Notes: generated by a model from the letters alone, not told the origin. Shown: positions 46,583 through 58,319, numbered from the stretch's first letter. The stretch is 64,000 bases of DNA from Myxococcales bacterium (GCA_016703425.1 JADJCA010000016.1:208201-272200), one strand, 5' to 3'. Numbers and translations are program-made.

Positions 46583-47854
46583 GTGCGCATCCTCTACGTC
46601 TCTCAGTACTTTCCTCCCGAGCCTGGCGCGCCCGCAGCGCGCGTCTCCGAGCTGGCGCGAGCCTGGGCCGCCCGCGGTCACGACGTGACGGTGCTCACCG
46701 GCATGCCCAATCACCCGACGGGCGTCGTGCCCGCCGAATACGCAGGCAAGACGCTGGTGCGCGAAGACTTCCACGGCGTCAACGTGGTGCGCACGTGGAT
46801 CTACGCGGCGGCCAACAAGGGCCGCGTTCGCCGCTCGCTCGCGTACGCGTCGTTCGCCACGTCGGCGACGCTCTTCGGGCAGCTCTTCGCGGGCAAGAGC
46901 CCTGACGTGCTCGTCGCCACCAGTCCGCAGCTCTTGTGCGGCGCCGCCGGTGCGCTCATCTCGCTCACGAGGCGCGTTCCCTTCGTGCTCGAGATTCGTG
47001 ATCTGTGGCCCGAGTCCATCGTCGCCGTGGGAGCCTTGCCGGCTGCCCATCCGATCATCAAGGGCCTCACGGTCGTCGAGGAGGCCCTGTACCGCGCGGC
47101 CAAGTCCATCGTCGTCGTGACCGACACGTTTAAGGAGAAGCTGGCGGAGCGAGGCATCCCGCGGTCGAAGCTCTCGGTCGTCAAGAACGGCGTCGACCTC
47201 GGGCGCTTCAAGCCAGCCGCTCGCGACACGAAGATGCGCGCGCGCCTCGGCCTCGGCGATCGATTCGTGGCGTCGTACGTGGGCACGCACGGCATGGCGC
47301 ACGGCCTCGACGCGGTGCTCGACGTCGCGAAGCGCTTCTTGGCAAACGACGGCGTTCGCTTTCTCTTCGTGGGCGAAGGCGCCGAGCGCGCACGCTTGGA
47401 GGCCCGCGCAAAGAGCGACGGCCTCACGAACGTGCGCTTCTTGGGCGTCTTGCCCCGCGATGAGATGACCGAGGTCTACGCGACGACCGACGTTTGCCTC
47501 GTGCCGCTTCGAAAGACGGAGCTGTTCTCCACGGTCATTCCGTCGAAGATTTTCGAGATCCTCGCCATGGAACGGCCCCTCGTCTTGTCGGTCGACGGCG
47601 AGGCTCGGCAGATCGTCGAGAGCTCCGGAGGTGGACTCTACGCGCCGCCGGAAGACGTCGACGCGATGCACGCAGCGGTCGCCACGCTGCTCGCGGATCG
47701 GGAGCGAGCCCGAACCATGGGCAAGCGCGGTCGCGAGTACGTGGTCCGCGAGTTTGATCGGACCAACTTGGCGGATAGCTACCTCCGGATCCTTGAGCAG
47801 GCGGCGGGCCTTGCGCAGGCCGTCGGCACCGAGCACGCCCCAGGACGCCGGTGA
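46583..47854 (+). CDS. GT4-family glycosyltransferase, WbuB-like
   Basis: The 423-residue protein has a GTG start at 46583, so it begins MRILYVSQYFPPEPGAPAARVSELARAWAARGHDVTVLTGMPNHPTG, a typical WbuB-like opening. The C-terminal half has the GT-B nucleotide-sugar motif (VGTHGMAHGLDAVLDVA, E-x7-E in KIFEILAMERPLVLSVDGEARQIVE). In O-antigen clusters such enzymes add N-acetylfucosamine or related aminosugars. The sugar here is not known. The end overlaps the next gene by 4 bases (GTGA). Confidence 0.9.
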   Translation: MRILYVSQYFPPEPGAPAARVSELARAWAARGHDVTVLTGMPNHPTGVVPAEYAGKTLVREDFHGVNVVRTWIYAAANKGRVRRSLAYASFATSATLFGQLFAGKSPDVLVATSPQLLCGAAGALISLTRRVPFVLEIRDLWPESIVAVGALPAAHPIIKGLTVVEEALYRAAKSIVVVTDTFKEKLAERGIPRSKLSVVKNGVDLGRFKPAARDTKMRARLGLGDRFVASYVGTHGMAHGLDAVLDVAKRFLANDGVRFLFVGEGAERARLEARAKSDGLTNVRFLGVLPRDEMTEVYATTDVCLVPLRKTELFSTVIPSKIFEILAMERPLVLSVDGEARQIVESSGGGLYAPPEDVDAMHAAVATLLADRERARTMGKRGREYVVREFDRTNLADSYLRILEQAAGLAQAVGTEHAPGRR

Positions 47855-49482
47855 CACGAAGCGAGCTCGCGCGTCTCGCACGAACGGTGCGTCGCCTTCA
47901 CCCACTTCAGATCGCGACGCGGGTGCCGCACCTCGCCGTGGCCCGCGCGCTCTCGTTCATGCCGGGCGCCGCCGCACCGACGCCGATCGAGCGCTTCCCT
48001 GCCCCGCCGCGCGCACTCGTCGATCTGGCGCAAGCGGAGCGCTCGCGCGGTGCGAAGCGCCTCGCGCATTTGCCGCCGGGTCGCCTTCGCGACTACGAGG
48101 AAGCGTACGGCCTCGCGCTCGGCGCCGATGCGGCCCCCGTCGATGTCTCGGCGTGGCAGCGGCGCGTGGCGCTCGAGCCGTACCCCGCTTCAGTGCGCGC
48201 GCGTCGTTTGGCGGTGGCGATGCGCTGCGGCGGTCCAGGCCGGGCCGTCGGCATGGCGAGCGAGCTCGCGCGCGCGTGCCGTGCGGTGTTGCTCCAGCCG
48301 GAGCTTCACCTGATGGCGAACCATCTCCTCGAGAACGGCATCGCGCTCGCCGCCGCGGGCGCTGTCACGCGCGGACCGGAGGCGCGAGCCTGGTCGCGCG
48401 CCGGCACCGCCATTTTGTCGTGGCAACTGCCCGAGCAGTTCTTGCCTGACGGCGGTCACTTCGAGCGAAGCGCGACGTATCACCTGGCGCTCACGTACGG
48501 GTTGCTCGAGCTCATCGAGCTCACGATGGCGACCGGCGCGAGCGTGCCGGAGCTATGGCGCGACACCGCGAGGCGCGCCTGCGCGTGGCTAAGCCAGGTG
48601 CGCGCCCCCGACGCGACCTATCCGCTCCTCAACGACGCCGCGCTCGATGCGGCGCCATCTCTCGACGACGTTCTCCGGCTTGGGCGCGCGCTCGGACTCG
48701 CAGCGCCCGCAGCGGAGCGCCCGCCTGATGGCATCGTGCACCTCCGCGACACGGGATGGGTGCTCTTCCGATTGGGCCACGACATGCTGGTCTTCGACGC
48801 GGGGCCTGAAGGCGCGCGCTACCAACCGGGTCACGTGCACGCCGACGCGCTGACCTTCGAGCTGTGGATCCATGGCGCGCGCACCGTCGCCGACTACGGC
48901 GTCTCGAGCTACGCGAACGACGAAGCGCGCCGCACATGCCGCGCCACGCGCGTGCACAACACGGTCGAGCTCGGCGAGCAGGACTCGAGCGAGGTGTGGT
49001 CCGCGTTCCGGGTGGGTCGCCCTGCCAACGCGGAGGTGCACGAAGTCATCGACCGCACCGGCATCGACGGAGGCGCCGACGGAGCAGGCGCCGACGGGCG
49101 CGTACTCATCGCAACGGCGAGTCACGACGGCTACGCGTTCATGAGCGGCCACCCGATTCACAGACGCCGGATCACGCTGCGCCCGAGGCGACTCACGGTC
49201 GAGGACACGCTCGAGCGTTCGGCAACACCGCGGTCCGCGCCGCTTTCTGCGCCGCTCTCTGCGCTCAGCCGTTTGCGCGTCGCCGACAACGAGGTACGCG
49301 GCCTCGTCGTACGAGGTGGCGCCGGCAGCCGGGTCTCGCGCGACGTGTGGTTTCCCGAGCACGGCGCCCCTCGCGAGGCGCTCGTGTACCAACAGGCGGG
49401 CCGCCTGGAGCAGCGCCTCGAGATGAACTGGGAGCTGACGTGGGAGGCCGGGCCCGGCCCGGGGGGCCGGCCGGAGCGGTGA
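47851..49482 (+). CDS. Heparinase II/III-like polysaccharide lyase
   Basis: The 543-residue protein has a GTG start overlapping the previous stop. The N-terminus is a helical (alpha/alpha) toroid (MANHLLENGIALAAAG, LPDGGHFERSATYHLALTYGLLE), the C-terminus a beta-sandwich (HVHADALTFELWIHG, HNTVELGEQDSSEVW). This matches heparinase II/III and alginate-lyase families, with conserved Asn, His and Tyr (NHLLENG, YQPGHVHAD, ARRTCRATRVHNTVE). No signal peptide is seen. In polysaccharide loci it occurs next to wbuB and bi-domain oxidoreductase genes and may trim a precursor or act in uronate modification. The substrate is not established. Confidence 0.88.
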   Translation: MTRSELARLARTVRRLHPLQIATRVPHLAVARALSFMPGAAAPTPIERFPAPPRALVDLAQAERSRGAKRLAHLPPGRLRDYEEAYGLALGADAAPVDVSAWQRRVALEPYPASVRARRLAVAMRCGGPGRAVGMASELARACRAVLLQPELHLMANHLLENGIALAAAGAVTRGPEARAWSRAGTAILSWQLPEQFLPDGGHFERSATYHLALTYGLLELIELTMATGASVPELWRDTARRACAWLSQVRAPDATYPLLNDAALDAAPSLDDVLRLGRALGLAAPAAERPPDGIVHLRDTGWVLFRLGHDMLVFDAGPEGARYQPGHVHADALTFELWIHGARTVADYGVSSYANDEARRTCRATRVHNTVELGEQDSSEVWSAFRVGRPANAEVHEVIDRTGIDGGADGAGADGRVLIATASHDGYAFMSGHPIHRRRITLRPRRLTVEDTLERSATPRSAPLSAPLSALSRLRVADNEVRGLVVRGGAGSRVSRDVWFPEHGAPREALVYQQAGRLEQRLEMNWELTWEAGPGPGGRPER

Positions 49483-49565
49483 ACCTTCTCACGGGGGCCG
49501 CCGGGTGGCCCGGCCCCGCGCCGCCGGGGTTCCATCCGCCCGGCGGTTGGCCTAAGAACGCCGCC

Positions 49566-51714
49566 GTGCGTCAAATCTCTCAGAGCTACAAAACCGGTGC
49601 GCTGAACCTCGTCGACGTGGCGACGCCGAGGGCGCCAGCGAGCGGAGTTCTCGTGCGCACCGCCGCTTCGCTCATCTCCGCCGGCACCGAGCGCATGATC
49701 GTCGACCTCGCCAAGAAGAGCCTCGTCGAGAAGGCGCGGCAGCGGCCGGACTTGGTCGCGAAGGTCATCGACAAGGCGAAGCGCGAAGGCGTGCTCGCGG
49801 CCTACGACGCCGTGAAGAGCAAGCTCGATAGCCCCATCCCGCTCGGCTATTCGCTCGCGGGCCGCGTCGAAGAGGTCGGCCGCACCTGCACCGACTTCCA
49901 GAAGGGCGATCGCGTCGCGTGCGCGGGCGCCGGCGTCGCCAACCACGCGGAGCTCAACGGCGTCGCGCGAAACCTCGCCGTGCACATCCCCGATGCGGTG
50001 ACCGACGAAGAGGCCTCCTTCGTCACCGTCGGCGCCATCGCCCTTCAGGGCGTACGCCTCGTGAACCCGCAGCTCGGCGACGTCGTCGTCGTCATTGGCC
50101 TCGGGCTCATCGGCCAGATGACGGTGTCGCTCTTGGCGGCCCACGGCTGCAAGGTCGTCGGTCTCGATCTCGATCCGAGCAAGGCCGCCCTCGCAAAGAC
50201 GCGAGGCGCAATCTCTGCCGGGACGAGCGGCATCGACGATGCCGTCGAGCTGGTGCGCGCAGCCTCCAATGGTCACGGCGCCGACAGCGTCATCATCACG
50301 GCCTCGGCGCCCACGGCCGAGCCCCTCGCGCTCGCGGGCGAGGTCGCGCGCGACAAGGCGCGCATCTCCGTCGTCGGCCTCTTGCCGCTCGAGATTCCGC
50401 GAAAGGCCTATTACGAGAAGGAGCTCGACATCGTCGTGTCGCGCTCCTACGGGCCCTGGTCGGTACGATCCGGACTACGAAGAGCGCGGCCACGACTACC
50501 CCATCGGCTACGTGCGGTGGACGGAGCGGCGAAACCTCGAGGCGGTGCTCTTTGCCATCGCGACGGGCCGGCTCGACGTGAAGAGCCTCATCACGCATCG
50601 GTTTCCATTCGACAGGGCGCTCGACGCCTACGACCTCATCACCGGCAAGGTGCCCGAGCCCCATTTGGGCGTGGTGCTCACGTACCCCGAGGCGCCCGTT
50701 CGCGCGCCGCTGGTGCGTGCTGCGCCTCGCGAGCGCTCGTCTTCGCACGTGGGCATCGCGATGGTGGGAACGGGCTCCTTCGCGTCGGGCGTGTTGGCGC
50801 CCGCGCTAAAGGAGATCAGCGGTGCGCGCCTCGTGTCGACGGTCTCGGGGCGGGGCCTCTCGGCGCGGCACGTGGCCGACAAGTTCGGCGAAGGCGACGT
50901 CGACGCCAACCTCGACGAAGTCCTGGCGCGCGCCGACGTGGACGCGGTCATCATCGCGACGCGGCACGACTCTCACGCCGCGCAAGCGGCCAAGGCGCTC
51001 TCGCAGGGCCGCGACGTGTTCCTCGAGAAGCCGGCGGCGGTGACCGAAGAGCAGCTCGAGATCTTGAAGACGGAAGCAGAGCGCTCCTCGGCGCGGCTGA
51101 TGATCGGCTTCAATCGCCGCTTCTCGCCGTTTGGCAAACAGGTCCGCGACGCGTTCACGAACCGGAAGAGCGGCCTCGTGATGGTGGCGCGCATCAACGC
51201 GGGCCGCATCCCTCCGTCGTCGTGGGTCCACCATCCCGACGAGGGCGGCGGCCGCATCATCGGCGAGGGCTGTCACTTCGTCGACCTCATGACGTATTGG
51301 GCCGGCGCCCTTCCCGTCCGCGTGTCGGCTCATGCCATCGGCCACGATGGCGGCTTTGGTCGCGAAGACAACGTCATCGCCACGCTCACGTTCGCCGATG
51401 GCAGCGTTGGCACGTTGATCTACACGGCCATGGGCGATCCGACCGTGAGCAAGGAGCGCTACGAAGTGTTCTGCGAGGGCAAGGTCGCCATCCTCGACAA
51501 CTGGCGCACGCTCGCTGTGACGTCACAAGGAAAGACCAAGACGACGCGGGCCCTCCGCGCCGACAAGGGGCACAGCGCGGAGCTCCAAGCCTTCGTCGAT
51601 TCGTGCAAGCGAGCTGCCCCCACGCCGATGCGCTGGGAGGAGATCGAAGCAGTGACGCGCGCGACGTTCGCCATCGAGCGCGCGCGCATCGACGGAGTGG
51701 CCGTCGACGTCTAG
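49566..51714 (+). CDS. Bi-domain oxidoreductase (Zn-dehydrogenase + Gfo/Idh/MocA), frameshifted
   Basis: The start is a GTG at 49566 (VRQISQSYKTGALNL). The N-domain is a medium-chain dehydrogenase with the NAD loop VIGLGLIGQM near 176. The C-domain is Gfo/Idh/MocA (HVGIAMVGTGSFASGVLAPAL; FLEKPAAVT; DEGGGRIIGEGCHFVDLM). The frame breaks near 50455: GGGCCCTGG reads SRSYGPW, but one C less gives SYGPGRYDPDYEERGHDYPIGYVRW, which is conserved. So this is one gene of about 716 residues. The fused pair is common in surface-polysaccharide loci and probably oxidises and reduces a sugar nucleotide. Confidence 0.85.
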
Positions 51715-52074
51715 GACCCCTGCAGGCGCCTCTCTTAAAGGAGGGGCCTCAATTCCCGCTCACACGCGCACACATTGAAGTCGCGCCACGCGTTTGGCGA
51801 TCTCGCGGGGTTGGGTTGGCGGCCGTCACCGGAGCGACACCGAAACGCGCACACGAAGCGAGGGCTGATCGAAGCGATCCTACGGAAAGCTTTCCAGCAC
51901 ATCGCTATCGCCATTGGCTTCGCGTTTGCCTAGTATGGTCCGGTTTAGAGGAGCGCGCGCTGTGCGCGCTCGAGGCAAGCTTAGTCCGGTTGAGAAATCG
52001 TCTCTTCGCGGTTCACTACGGCGAACCAAACGAAGCCCGATGCAACCAACGTCTACGTGGGGAGTGATCAATCA
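51715..52074. other. Intergenic region (360 bp)
   Basis: No gene is seen. A weak hairpin is near 51726-51747. The region before the next gene is less GC-rich (for example near 51905-51950) and presumably holds its promoter, but no -35/-10 pair with good spacing was found. A near-repeat GTCCGGTTnAG is at about 51940 and 51983. Confidence 0.5.
51726..51747 (+). terminator. Weak hairpin after the oxidoreductase gene
   Basis: GCGCCTCTCTT and AAAGGAGGGGC can pair with one mismatch and one wobble. No T-tract follows. It lies 12 bases after the stop of the oxidoreductase gene. This is possible but not convincing. Confidence 0.25.
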
Positions 52075-55000
52075 ATGCGCAGAATGACATGGCGTAGCTG
52101 GGTAATGGGAACGCTCGCGATCGTCGCGGGTTGCTCTACAACCGATCGAACCTCCGAACCGCAGACGAAAGGCGTGCCGGCCCCCTCAAAGGGCAGCGTG
52201 GCGCCCGAGGCTCTCCGGATCCTTCCGAACGCCCGCGTCACGCGGTCGCTCGACGCGGACGTCCGCGCGAAGGTGGCCTTCCGTCGCGTCGGCGATCAGT
52301 GGGCGGGCGGCTTCTTGGCGCACGACACCAAGGTGACCGAGGTCGGCGAGATTGCCTTCACGCCGCACCCGATCATGAGCCCGCAGATGCTGGGCACCAA
52401 GGTCAAGCGCGGCCCCCGGTCTGAGCGCATTCAGATGGCGGGCGACGAAGCGCGCCTCAACACCATCGCCATCCGTCGCGGCGAGAGCGACCTCAGCGCG
52501 GGCTCGTTCGAAGTCCGTGAGGTCGGTGGCGAGATGATCGTCCACCGCGGCACGGTGCGCGAAGTCATCGCGAATACCGAGCGCGGCATGGAGCAGCAGT
52601 GGGAGTTCGACTCCAAGCCCGCCGGCAGCGGCGACGTCACGGTCCAAGTGGCCGTCGCGGGCGCAGGCTTCGTCGAATCGCGCGGCGCAGGCCTCGTCTT
52701 CGCCGACACGAAGGGCGTCGGCTTCACCTACGGCCACGCAACCTGGGTCGATGGCAACGGCGTCCGCACCCCCGTCGAGACCGTGTGGAACGGTCAAGCG
52801 ATCGAGATGCGCGTCCCGCGCGCGTTGATCGAGACGAGCGCGTACCCGGCGTCGTTGGATCCGCTGACGGTCCCGTCGCCGCACCCCTTGTCGTCAACGT
52901 ACGTGCCGGCCACGGCGGCGATTGGAACCACCAACATCGTTGTCTGGGAGAGCTACACGAACGGCTTCCCCAACCTTCGCTTCTCGTTCACGAACGACAG
53001 CGACGGCCAGGTGAACATCGGCGTCTACAACAAGACCGTCTCGACGGTGACCTACCAGCAGGACCCGTACGTGGCGCCGGCGGGCGCCTCGGACTACGTC
53101 GTCGTTTGGTCCGACAAGCGCAGCGGGCGCAACAACATCCGCATGGCCCGCGTGAACGCAACCACCGGGGCCGTGAGCAACGACATCGCCGTCGCCGCCT
53201 CGGGATCGACGGATCAGTACCGCCCGTCGGTCGCGTGCACCAGCGCCACGGCGTGTTTCGTCGCTTGGAACGAGTTTGGAGCCATCTCCACCATCAACGG
53301 CGCACTGGTCAACCCGAGCGCGGGCACCGCAGGCGCCGTTCAGGCGGTGGCGTCGGCCCCGTCGTTCGACGAGTACGCGGCGCAAGTCGCCACGAGCGGC
53401 TCGGCCTACCTCGTTGCCTGGGAAGCCCAAGTCAACGCGACGGATTACCTGATCAAGGCGCGCCGGGTTGACAGCGCGGGCACACCGCTCACGGCGCCCG
53501 CGAACGTCACCTCCGGTCCGCTTCAGTACACGCCGTCCGCCGCGTTCGACGGTTCGAACTACATCGTCGGGTTCACGACCGAGACCGGCGGAGACAGCGA
53601 CGCCGCCGCTCAACGCATCACGACGGCTGGAGCCAATACCGGCTCGGTCCTCACGCTCGCCACAGGCGCGACGGCGCAAGGTGGACCGCGCTTCGCGCGT
53701 GACGGAGCGACGGCGCTCCTTGCAACCTACGCCGACGGCACGGACATCGTTGCCCGCTCGATCACAACGGCAACGGGCACGACGCTCGGCACACCGTTCA
53801 ACATCGCGAGCGCGGCCGACACCCAGACGCTTCCCTCGGTGACCAAGGGTTCGGGCAACTACTACTACATCGCCTACTCGGACAAGCAGACGGGCACGTT
53901 TGCAGCAACGGGCGTGCGGGCAACCACCTCGCAGCTCATCGCGCCGGCCGTCGTCCTGGCCGACGGCCCCCGCGCTGCGACAGCGTGACAACGGCTTTCG
54001 CGCCGACGAGCCCCCAGTCGGTCGGGACGGCCGTGACGGTCACCGGAACAGCGTCTTGCACAGCGGGCCAGACGCCGCAGTACGAGTTCTCCATCAATAG
54101 CGGCTCAGGTTTCGTCGTGGTCCAGGCCTACGGCGCATCCAATGTCTTCAACTGGGACACGACGAGTTTCTCGAGCACAACCCACTCGGTGCTCGTTCGC
54201 ACGCGGCGAGCTGGCAGCGCTGAGACCTATGAAGGCCAGCAGTCCACCAACTACACGCTCACGGGCGGTCCCGGCGTTTGCAACAGCCTCACGGCTGGCG
54301 CAGCACCGTCCAGCCCGCAAACGGTTGGGACGGCTGTCACCGTGACGGGAACGGCGACGTGCACGCTTGAGGCCGATGGCGGCGCGACCACACCGGAGTA
54401 CGAGTTCTACCTCAACAACGGGGGGCGGCAACGTCCTGGTCCAGGCCTACAGCGCCTCCCCGACGTGGAACTGGAACACCACCAGGTTACGGGGCGGCAC
54501 CGTACACGGTGCTTGTCAGAACCCGCCGCGCCGGCAGTGCGGTGGCCTACGATGCACAACAGTCGTTTAGTTACACACTCACGGGCGGGAGCGGGGCGTT
54601 GCAACGGCCTAAACGTCTCCGCGTCGCCGTCCAGCCCGCAAGCCGCTGGAACCTCGGTAACGGTCACCGGAGCCGCGACATGCACGAGCGGCGCGACCCC
54701 CACTACCAGTTCTACACGCTTGCCCCAGGCGGCTACTGGACGCTGCGCCAAGCGTATAGCGCGACGGCTACGTTCGTTTGGAACACTACCGGTGCGGTGG
54801 CTGGAACGCACTCGCTCCAGGTCCGTACCCGGCCAGCACGAGCGTAGCGAGTCACGAAGCCCTCGCGTCCATGCCCTATTCGATCACCGGCGGCGGCGGT
54901 GGTGGAAACTGCACGGCAGTCAGTTTCGTCAGCTCGCCCGCTAGCCCGCAGACCGTCGGTGCGCAGGTGACGCTCACGGCCAGCTCCGTTTGCCCCGGCA

Positions 55001-55194
55001 CCCCGGAGTATTACTTCTTGAAGCAGGCGCCCGGCGGGCTCTTCACCCTCCTCAGGGATTGGTCAACGAACCCGGTTGCGCAATGGAACACGGTGCCGCC
55101 GTCTGGGACTTGGCTGCTTCAGGCGCGCGTACGCAACCAAGGCAACGTACCCGCTGACAAGATCACGCCTAACACCGCCTACATCTTGAACTGA
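52075..55194 (+). CDS. Large repeat-containing lipoprotein, multiple frameshifts
   Basis: The start is the ATG at 52075, with GGGGAG upstream. A lipoprotein signal ends LAIVAGC. The N-terminal 630 residues (intact) carry strand repeats such as DYVVVWSDKRSGRNNIRMARV and NIVVWESYTNGF, likely a propeller. From 53976 four domains of about 100 residues follow, each starting C-[DNT]-[SGA] and containing SPQxxGTxVTVTGxAxCT, EYEFYLN, WNT and VRTRRAGS. They begin at 53976, 54279, 54600 and 54910. At least six one-base indels interrupt them, and nearly all sit in or beside G/C runs. Repaired, the protein is about 1,040 residues. It ends TAYILN*. It lies inside the polysaccharide locus and may bind or display the polymer. 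That is inference. Confidence 0.78.
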
Positions 55195-55212
55195 GAGCGG
55201 AAGCCGCGCGAG

Positions 55213-55243
55213 CAGGCCGCGGGTCGTCGAGACTCGCGGCCTG
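55213..55243 (+). terminator. Strong rho-independent terminator
   Basis: A 13-base stem (CAGGCCGCGGGTC with GACTCGCGGCCTG, one G-U pair) has a 5-base loop and is followed by TTTCCCCTTT. It stands 18 bases after the stop of the large lipoprotein gene. It should separate this gene from the Gmd operon downstream. Confidence 0.82.
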
Positions 55244-55294
55244 TTTCCCCTTTAGAAGTGATTTTGTGGCCCTAGTTGCCTTAGCCTGGCCGCC

Positions 55295-56225
55295 ATGTCT
55301 CGGATGCTTGTTACCGGTGCGGCGGGCCAGCTCGGCCATTTTTGTACGCGCGCGCTGGTGGCCGCCGGACACGAGGTCATTCTTTCCGACCGCAATTCGA
55401 GCGGAGCAACTCCCACGACACCGGGCGCGGTCACCCCCGAGAACTGTGCCGCACTCCTGGACGACGTTTCGCCGGAGGTCGTGCTTCATTGGCTGGGTTC
55501 TCCAGCGTCGGTGACTCCTGGGCTTCGCCAGAGCTCGCCTTTGATACCAACGCTCGACTCACCGCTCACATGGTGTTCGCGGCTGCAGCTCGGAAAATCC
55601 GGCTGGTCCACGCGAGTTCGGCAGAGATTTTCGCCGGGTCCGGAACCATGACCCAAACGGAGCGGACGCCCATCTCACCCACCTCGCCCTATGGCCTGTC
55701 CAAGGCGGCGGCCCACCTGGCGGTGCAGCACGGGCGACGGAGCCTCGGCGGTGAGATGTTCAACGTGATTTTCTACGTCGGCGAGTCTGAGCGCAGATCG
55801 AAGCGCTTCGTATTTCGAAAGATCACGGACCACCCGCACGCATGTCCCTCGGTCGAGTGCGTGAGCCGCTTCGGTTGGGTAACACGGCCGTCATCCGCGA
55901 CTTCCTTCACGCGAGCGACATGGCAGCGGCGGCGGTCCTGCTGGCTACCAGCCGCAACATCGAGCCAGACGACTACGTGTGCGCGTCCGGTGTGGGTCAC
56001 TCAATCATGGACGTTGCGCTCACCGCGTGCGACCTGCTTGGGCTCGACCACTCCAAGGTGCTGACGATAGACCCTACCTTGTTCCGACCTACGGATGCCG
56101 CGTCCCTGGTGGGCGACCCCTCGCGCCTGCGGGCGCTAGGTTGGGCAACGACATTGAACTTTCGGGCATTGGTGGCCAGAGTCATCAACCACGACCTCGC
56201 CGGAAATTCGCTCCGAAGAACTGAC
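55295..56225 (+). CDS. NAD-dependent GDP-4-keto-6-deoxymannose reductase-like, frameshifted
   Basis: The start is the ATG at 55295. [16 protein letters not shown] gives the GxxGxxG NAD motif, and [12 protein letters not shown] and [15 protein letters not shown] give the catalytic Ser and YxxxK of short-chain dehydrogenases. The frame breaks at 55490 (one T missing: [25 protein letters not shown]) and near 55833 (one base missing). The end is also uncertain, with one more indel likely near 56215. The family is that of Gmd and RMD. It lies next to gmd, so GDP-4-keto-6-deoxymannose reductase (making GDP-rhamnose) is the best call; a GDP-fucose route is less likely. Confidence 0.75.
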
Positions 56226-56242
56226 CTAATCACGGAAAAGCC

Positions 56243-57220
56243 ATGCCGCGCGCTCTCATCACCGGAATCACCGGTCAAGACGGCTCGTACCTGGCGGAGT
56301 TGCTCCTCGACAAGGGCTACGAGGTGCACGGGCTCGTCCGTCGCGCGAGCACGTTCAACACGGAGCGCATCGACCCGGTGCGTGATCGCCTCTCCCTTCA
56401 CTACGGCGACCTGGTGGATTCGGCATCGCTTCAGAGCGTGATTCGAACGGTGGACCCCGACGAGGTCTACAACCTCGCAGCGCAGAGCCATGTCCGCGTC
56501 AGCTTTGAAATGCCTGAGTACACGGCGGACGTCACCGGCTCCGGAGTGTGCCGCCTGCTCGAGGCGCTCCGTTCGTTTGGAAAGAAGACCGCACGTTTCT
56601 ATCAGGCGTCGTCATCAGAGCTCTACGGCAAGGTCGAGGACGTCCCTCAGACGGAACAGACCCGTTTCCACCCCCGAAGCCCCTACGCGGCCGCAAAAGC
56701 CTATGCGTTCTACATCACGCAGAACTACCGGGAGGGCTACGGGATGCACGCGAGCAACGGCATTCTCTTCAATCACGAGAGTCCGCGACGGGGCGAAAAC
56801 TTCGTGACGAGAAAGGTCACGCGCGCCATCGGGCGCATCCTGACGGGCAAACAAAAGCACCTGGCGCTCGGAAACCTCGAGGCAAAACGCGATTGGGGAT
56901 TTGCCGGTGACTACGTTGCCGCCATGTGGCTCATGCTGCAGCAGCCCGAACCCGACGACTACGTCATCGCCACCGGCGAGACGCACAGCGTGCGAGAATT
57001 CTTGGACGTCGCGTTTGGTTGCGTGGGTCTCAAGTGGACCGACTACGTCACCTACGACGATCGGCAACTCAGACCCGCCGAAGTAGACCTCCTCATCGGC
57101 AACGCAGCGAAGGCGCGCAGGGTCCTCGGTTGGAAGCCGTCGGTTGGTTTCGAACAGCTTGTCAAGATGATGGTCGACGCGGACGTGGCCCGCGCCCGAC
57201 GAGAGGCCAGCAACAGTTGA
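56243..57220 (+). CDS. gmd: GDP-mannose 4,6-dehydratase
   Basis: This intact 325-residue protein starts [22 protein letters not shown]. It has the Thr/Ser-Glu and YxxxK catalytic set ([21 protein letters not shown]), [36 protein letters not shown] and DPxxxRPAEVD (here [16 protein letters not shown]). It makes GDP-4-keto-6-deoxy-mannose from GDP-mannose. Its stop overlaps the next gene's TTG (TTGA). The upstream gene is a reductase-like partner. Confidence 0.96.
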   Translation: MPRALITGITGQDGSYLAELLLDKGYEVHGLVRRASTFNTERIDPVRDRLSLHYGDLVDSASLQSVIRTVDPDEVYNLAAQSHVRVSFEMPEYTADVTGSGVCRLLEALRSFGKKTARFYQASSSELYGKVEDVPQTEQTRFHPRSPYAAAKAYAFYITQNYREGYGMHASNGILFNHESPRRGENFVTRKVTRAIGRILTGKQKHLALGNLEAKRDWGFAGDYVAAMWLMLQQPEPDDYVIATGETHSVREFLDVAFGCVGLKWTDYVTYDDRQLRPAEVDLLIGNAAKARRVLGWKPSVGFEQLVKMMVDADVARARREASNS

Positions 57221-58319
57221 GGATCCTCGTTCTGCTCACGGACGCGTTTGGCGGTCACGGCGGTATCGCGAAGTACAACCGTGATCTGCTCGCGTCCATG
57301 TGCTCTCACCCGCAGGTCTCCGAGGTTGTGGCGTTGCCCAGAAGTGCGCCCAACCCATTCGAGCCCATTCCTGCGCGGCTCACGTTTCGCACCGATGCAC
57401 TAAACGGCACGCGGGCGTACGCCGCATCGCTTGCGAAGGAGTTGGCCCAATTCCGCGGCTTTGACCTCGTTTTTTGCGCGCACATCAACCTTCTCCCGCT
57501 GGCCGCCTTTGCGGCGGCGCGCTTTAGGTCGCCGCTCTCTCTCATGATCTACGGCATTGACGCGTGGACTCCCCCGGCACAACTCGCTCGACGATTGCCA
57601 ATTGGGCGCATCAATTCGGTGGTGTCTATCAGCGAGACAACGCCAGAGCGATTCAGGGCTGGGCGCGAGTGCGGAGCGAGATGGTCTCCCTTGCTCCCGA
57701 ACGCCTTCAGCACATCGGCGTTCGCCCCGGGGACGAGGCCCTAAGTACTTGGAGGACCGTTATCGACTCCAAGGCCGCACGGTGCTGATGACGTTTGGGC
57801 GACTCGCCGGGCGGGAACGCGCTAAGGGGTTCGATGAAGTGCTCGACGCCTTGCCTGAAGTGGCAAAGCAGATACCCAACGTCTCCTATGTGATCGCGGG
57901 CGACGGGACGGACCGCGCGCGGCTGGAGGCCAAGGTCGCGGATCTTCGGCTTTCGGACCGCGTCGTCTTCACGGGCATGGTGGAGGAAGCGGAGAAGGCT
58001 GATCTGTATCGGCTCGCCGATCTCTTCGTAATGCCGAGTCGAGGCGAGGGATTCGGCTTCGTATTTCTCGAGGCGCTCGCGTGGCGTGCCCTGCATCGGG
58101 AGCAAGGTCGACGGTAGCCGCGAGGCACTTCGCGACGGTCTGCTCGGGCAGCTCGTTGATCCCGATGACCGACGGGCGTTGGTCGTGGCCATACTGCGGG
58201 GGCTGCAGCAGCCGCACGTCGTACCCGACGGCCTTGCGTACTTCGAGTACCCCGCATTCGAGGCTCGAACCCATCGCGTGCTCGACCTCATTTGCCCAGG
58301 CAGATCCCGTGCTGCATGA
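57217..58319 (+). CDS. GT4-family glycosyltransferase, frameshifted
   Basis: The TTG at 57217 overlaps the gmd stop. [25 protein letters not shown] is the GT-B opening. Later parts are LPNAF, then [34 protein letters not shown] and the nucleotide-sugar E-x7-E in [17 protein letters not shown](C)G. Two indels break it: an extra T at 57742 ([26 protein letters not shown]) and two missing bases near 58085 ([21 protein letters not shown]). The C-terminal end [17 protein letters not shown] is at 58319. The sugar is unknown. Confidence 0.82.

Noticed and set aside
48864..49565. Upstream extension of the oxidoreductase frame over the heparinase gene
   Set aside because: It is Arg/Ala/Gly-rich and overlaps conserved heparinase codons. 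The conserved start is at 49566.
53900..55194. Several separate short genes in the repeat region
   Set aside because: Each piece is one part of the same 100-residue repeat, and single-base changes join them. They are parts of one gene.
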